Below are positions 21,317-22,207 of a DNA stretch of 22,207 nt, one piece after another. The notes beneath the pieces were generated by a model. The model saw nothing but the letters and a program-made list of their open reading frames with translations. It ran no database searches and was not told the DNA's origin. The translations under genes and the position numbers were made by a program. Position 1 is the stretch's first letter, and each line of letters opens with the position of its first letter. The DNA comes from Janthinobacterium sp. (GTDB taxonomy: Bacteria > Pseudomonadota > Gammaproteobacteria > Burkholderiales > Burkholderiaceae_D): assembly GCA_003482555.1 (NCBI GenBank), contig DMYQ01000245.1, forward strand, positions 8,545-30,751, in the 5' to 3' direction.

Positions 21317-21775
21317 ATGGATTTACGAAAACTCAAGACCTTGATCGATCTGGTCGCGGAATCGGATATCGCCGAACTGGAAGTGACTGAAGGCGAAAGC
21401 AAGGTACGTATCGTTAAATCGTCGGCCATGCCGCAAAACCAGATGGTGATGATGCAACCGCAAGGCATGCAACAGCATTACCAGCAAGCCCCGATGGGCG
21501 CCGCGCCCGTGGCCGCGGCCCCGGCCGTCGCCGAACCGACCGGCTATATCGTCAAGTCGCCCATGGTCGGCACGTTTTACCGTTCCTCCGCCCCCGGTTC
21601 CGGCGCCTTCGTCGAAATCGGCTCCGTGGTCAAGGAAGGCGACACCCTCTGCATCATCGAGGCGATGAAGCTGTTGAATGAAATCGACTCGGACAAAGCC
21701 GGCGTCGTGACCCAGATTCTGGTTGAAAACGGCCAACCGGTCGAATTCGGTCAACCCCTGTTTGTGATCGGCTAA
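21317..21775 (+). CDS. accB: Biotin carboxyl carrier protein of acetyl-CoA carboxylase
   Basis: AccB carries biotin between the biotin carboxylase (AccC) and the carboxyltransferase in malonyl-CoA synthesis. The 152-residue protein has the usual N-terminal helix region (MDLRKLKTLIDLVAESDIAELEV), a flexible linker rich in Met, Gln, Ala and Pro (about 38-74) and a C-terminal biotinyl domain with SPMVGTFYRS and EAMKLLNE, where Lys118 is biotinylated. The ATG at 21317 has AGGGGTG five bases upstream. It precedes accC by 94 bases, the normal accBC order. Confidence 0.98.
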   Translation: MDLRKLKTLIDLVAESDIAELEVTEGESKVRIVKSSAMPQNQMVMMQPQGMQQHYQQAPMGAAPVAAAPAVAEPTGYIVKSPMVGTFYRSSAPGSGAFVEIGSVVKEGDTLCIIEAMKLLNEIDSDKAGVVTQILVENGQPVEFGQPLFVIG

Positions 21776-21782
21776 AGCCGCT

Positions 21783-21802
21783 GGCGGCCGGCAACGGCCG
21801 CC
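21783..21802 (+). other. Perfect 8-bp hairpin with GCAA tetraloop in the accB-accC gap
   Basis: GGCGGCCG (21783-21790), loop GCAA, and CGGCCGCC (21795-21802) form a very stable RNA hairpin with a GNRA-type loop, seven bases after the accB stop. No T-run follows, so it is unlikely to terminate transcription. A role in mRNA stability or in setting the accB:accC ratio is inferred. Confidence 0.5.
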
Positions 21803-21869
21803 GCGCTCCGTCACGCATCCTGTTTCGCCGGCTTGCCCGGCTAATCTCACAGACATACGCGAACCTACC

Positions 21870-22207
21870 ATGTTTGAAAAAATCCTCATTGCCAACCGTG
21901 GTGAAATCGCCCTCCGTATTCAGCGCGCCTGCCGCGAAATGGGCATCAAGACGGTTGTGGTCCACTCCGAAGCGGACAAGGACGCCAAATACGTCAAGCT
22001 GGCCGACGAATCCGTGTGCATCGGACCGGCCCCCTCGACCCTGAGTTATCTGAACATGCCGGCCATCATCAGCGCGGCCGAAGTGACGGACGCCGAAGCC
22101 ATCCATCCCGGCTACGGCTTCCTGTCGGAAAACGCCGACTTCGCCGAGCGGGTGGAAAAATCCGGCTTCGTCTTCATCGGCCCGCGCTCGGAGTCGATCC
22201 GTCTGAT
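21870..22207 (+). CDS. accC: Biotin carboxylase subunit of acetyl-CoA carboxylase, N-terminal part (cut by window edge)
   Basis: AccC carboxylates the biotin on AccB using ATP and bicarbonate. The window holds the first 112 codons from the ATG at 21870. The start MFEKILIANRGEIALRIQRA, then CREMGIKTVVVHSEADKDAKYVKLADE, AEAIHPGYGFLSENADFAE and FIGPRSESIRL are the conserved N-terminal biotin carboxylase domain. There is no interruption up to the edge. The ribosome binding site is weak. The position after accB confirms accC rather than a pyruvate or propionyl-CoA carboxylase. Confidence 0.97.
   Translation, partial: MFEKILIANRGEIALRIQRACREMGIKTVVVHSEADKDAKYVKLADESVCIGPAPSTLSYLNMPAIISAAEVTDAEAIHPGYGFLSENADFAERVEKSGFVFIGPRSESIRL

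Overview
The window looks like chromosomal DNA of a high-GC betaproteobacterium, most likely of the Oxalobacteraceae (Massilia/Duganella/Janthinobacterium group). The evidence is the gene order: a pilG-pilH-pilI-pilJ-chpA cluster next to rubredoxin, a thiD homologue and hemL, and a tlpA-aroQ-accB-accC run. The family assignment is from remembered synteny, not from a search. Almost all of the sequence is coding; no rRNA, tRNA, CRISPR array, insertion sequence or phage gene was recognised.

Layout. Positions 1-6072 (minus strand) hold the type IV pilus chemosensory (Pil-Chp) operon, in the order pilG, pilH, pilI, pilJ, chpA; chpA runs off the left edge. A rubredoxin gene lies just upstream. Diverging from it, 6395-8572 (plus) carries a degenerate ThiD homologue and hemL. 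Next come an Nramp-type metal transporter (8805-10079, plus), a convergent small lectin of the cyanovirin-N homology family (10161-10523, minus) and a corA magnesium transporter gene interrupted by an in-frame amber codon (10778-11734, minus).

From 19317 down to 11788 a tightly packed minus-strand series reads mpl, yqiA, ubiC, an RNB-family ribonuclease, a TonB-like protein, aroE, mtgA and a small membrane protein. Several neighbours overlap by 1-4 bases, so this is probably one or a few long operons. It joins peptidoglycan recycling and synthesis (mpl, mtgA) with chorismate/ubiquinone metabolism (aroE, ubiC). Diverging from mpl, the plus strand carries an unrecognised protein with a nucleotidyltransferase-like motif, a TlpA-type thioredoxin, aroQ, accB and the start of accC (the first steps of fatty acid synthesis).

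Most of this is conserved core genome. The accessory-looking part is 8.6-11.8 kb: an Nramp homologue with altered metal-site residues, a cytoplasmic-looking two-repeat CVNH lectin with one cysteine, and the broken corA. The best leads are the amber codon in corA, possible replacement of CorA by the Nramp-type protein, the CVNH protein, the ThiD homologue lacking its usual cysteine, and the degenerate nucleotidyltransferase-like protein beside mpl. I found no clearly new multi-gene system.
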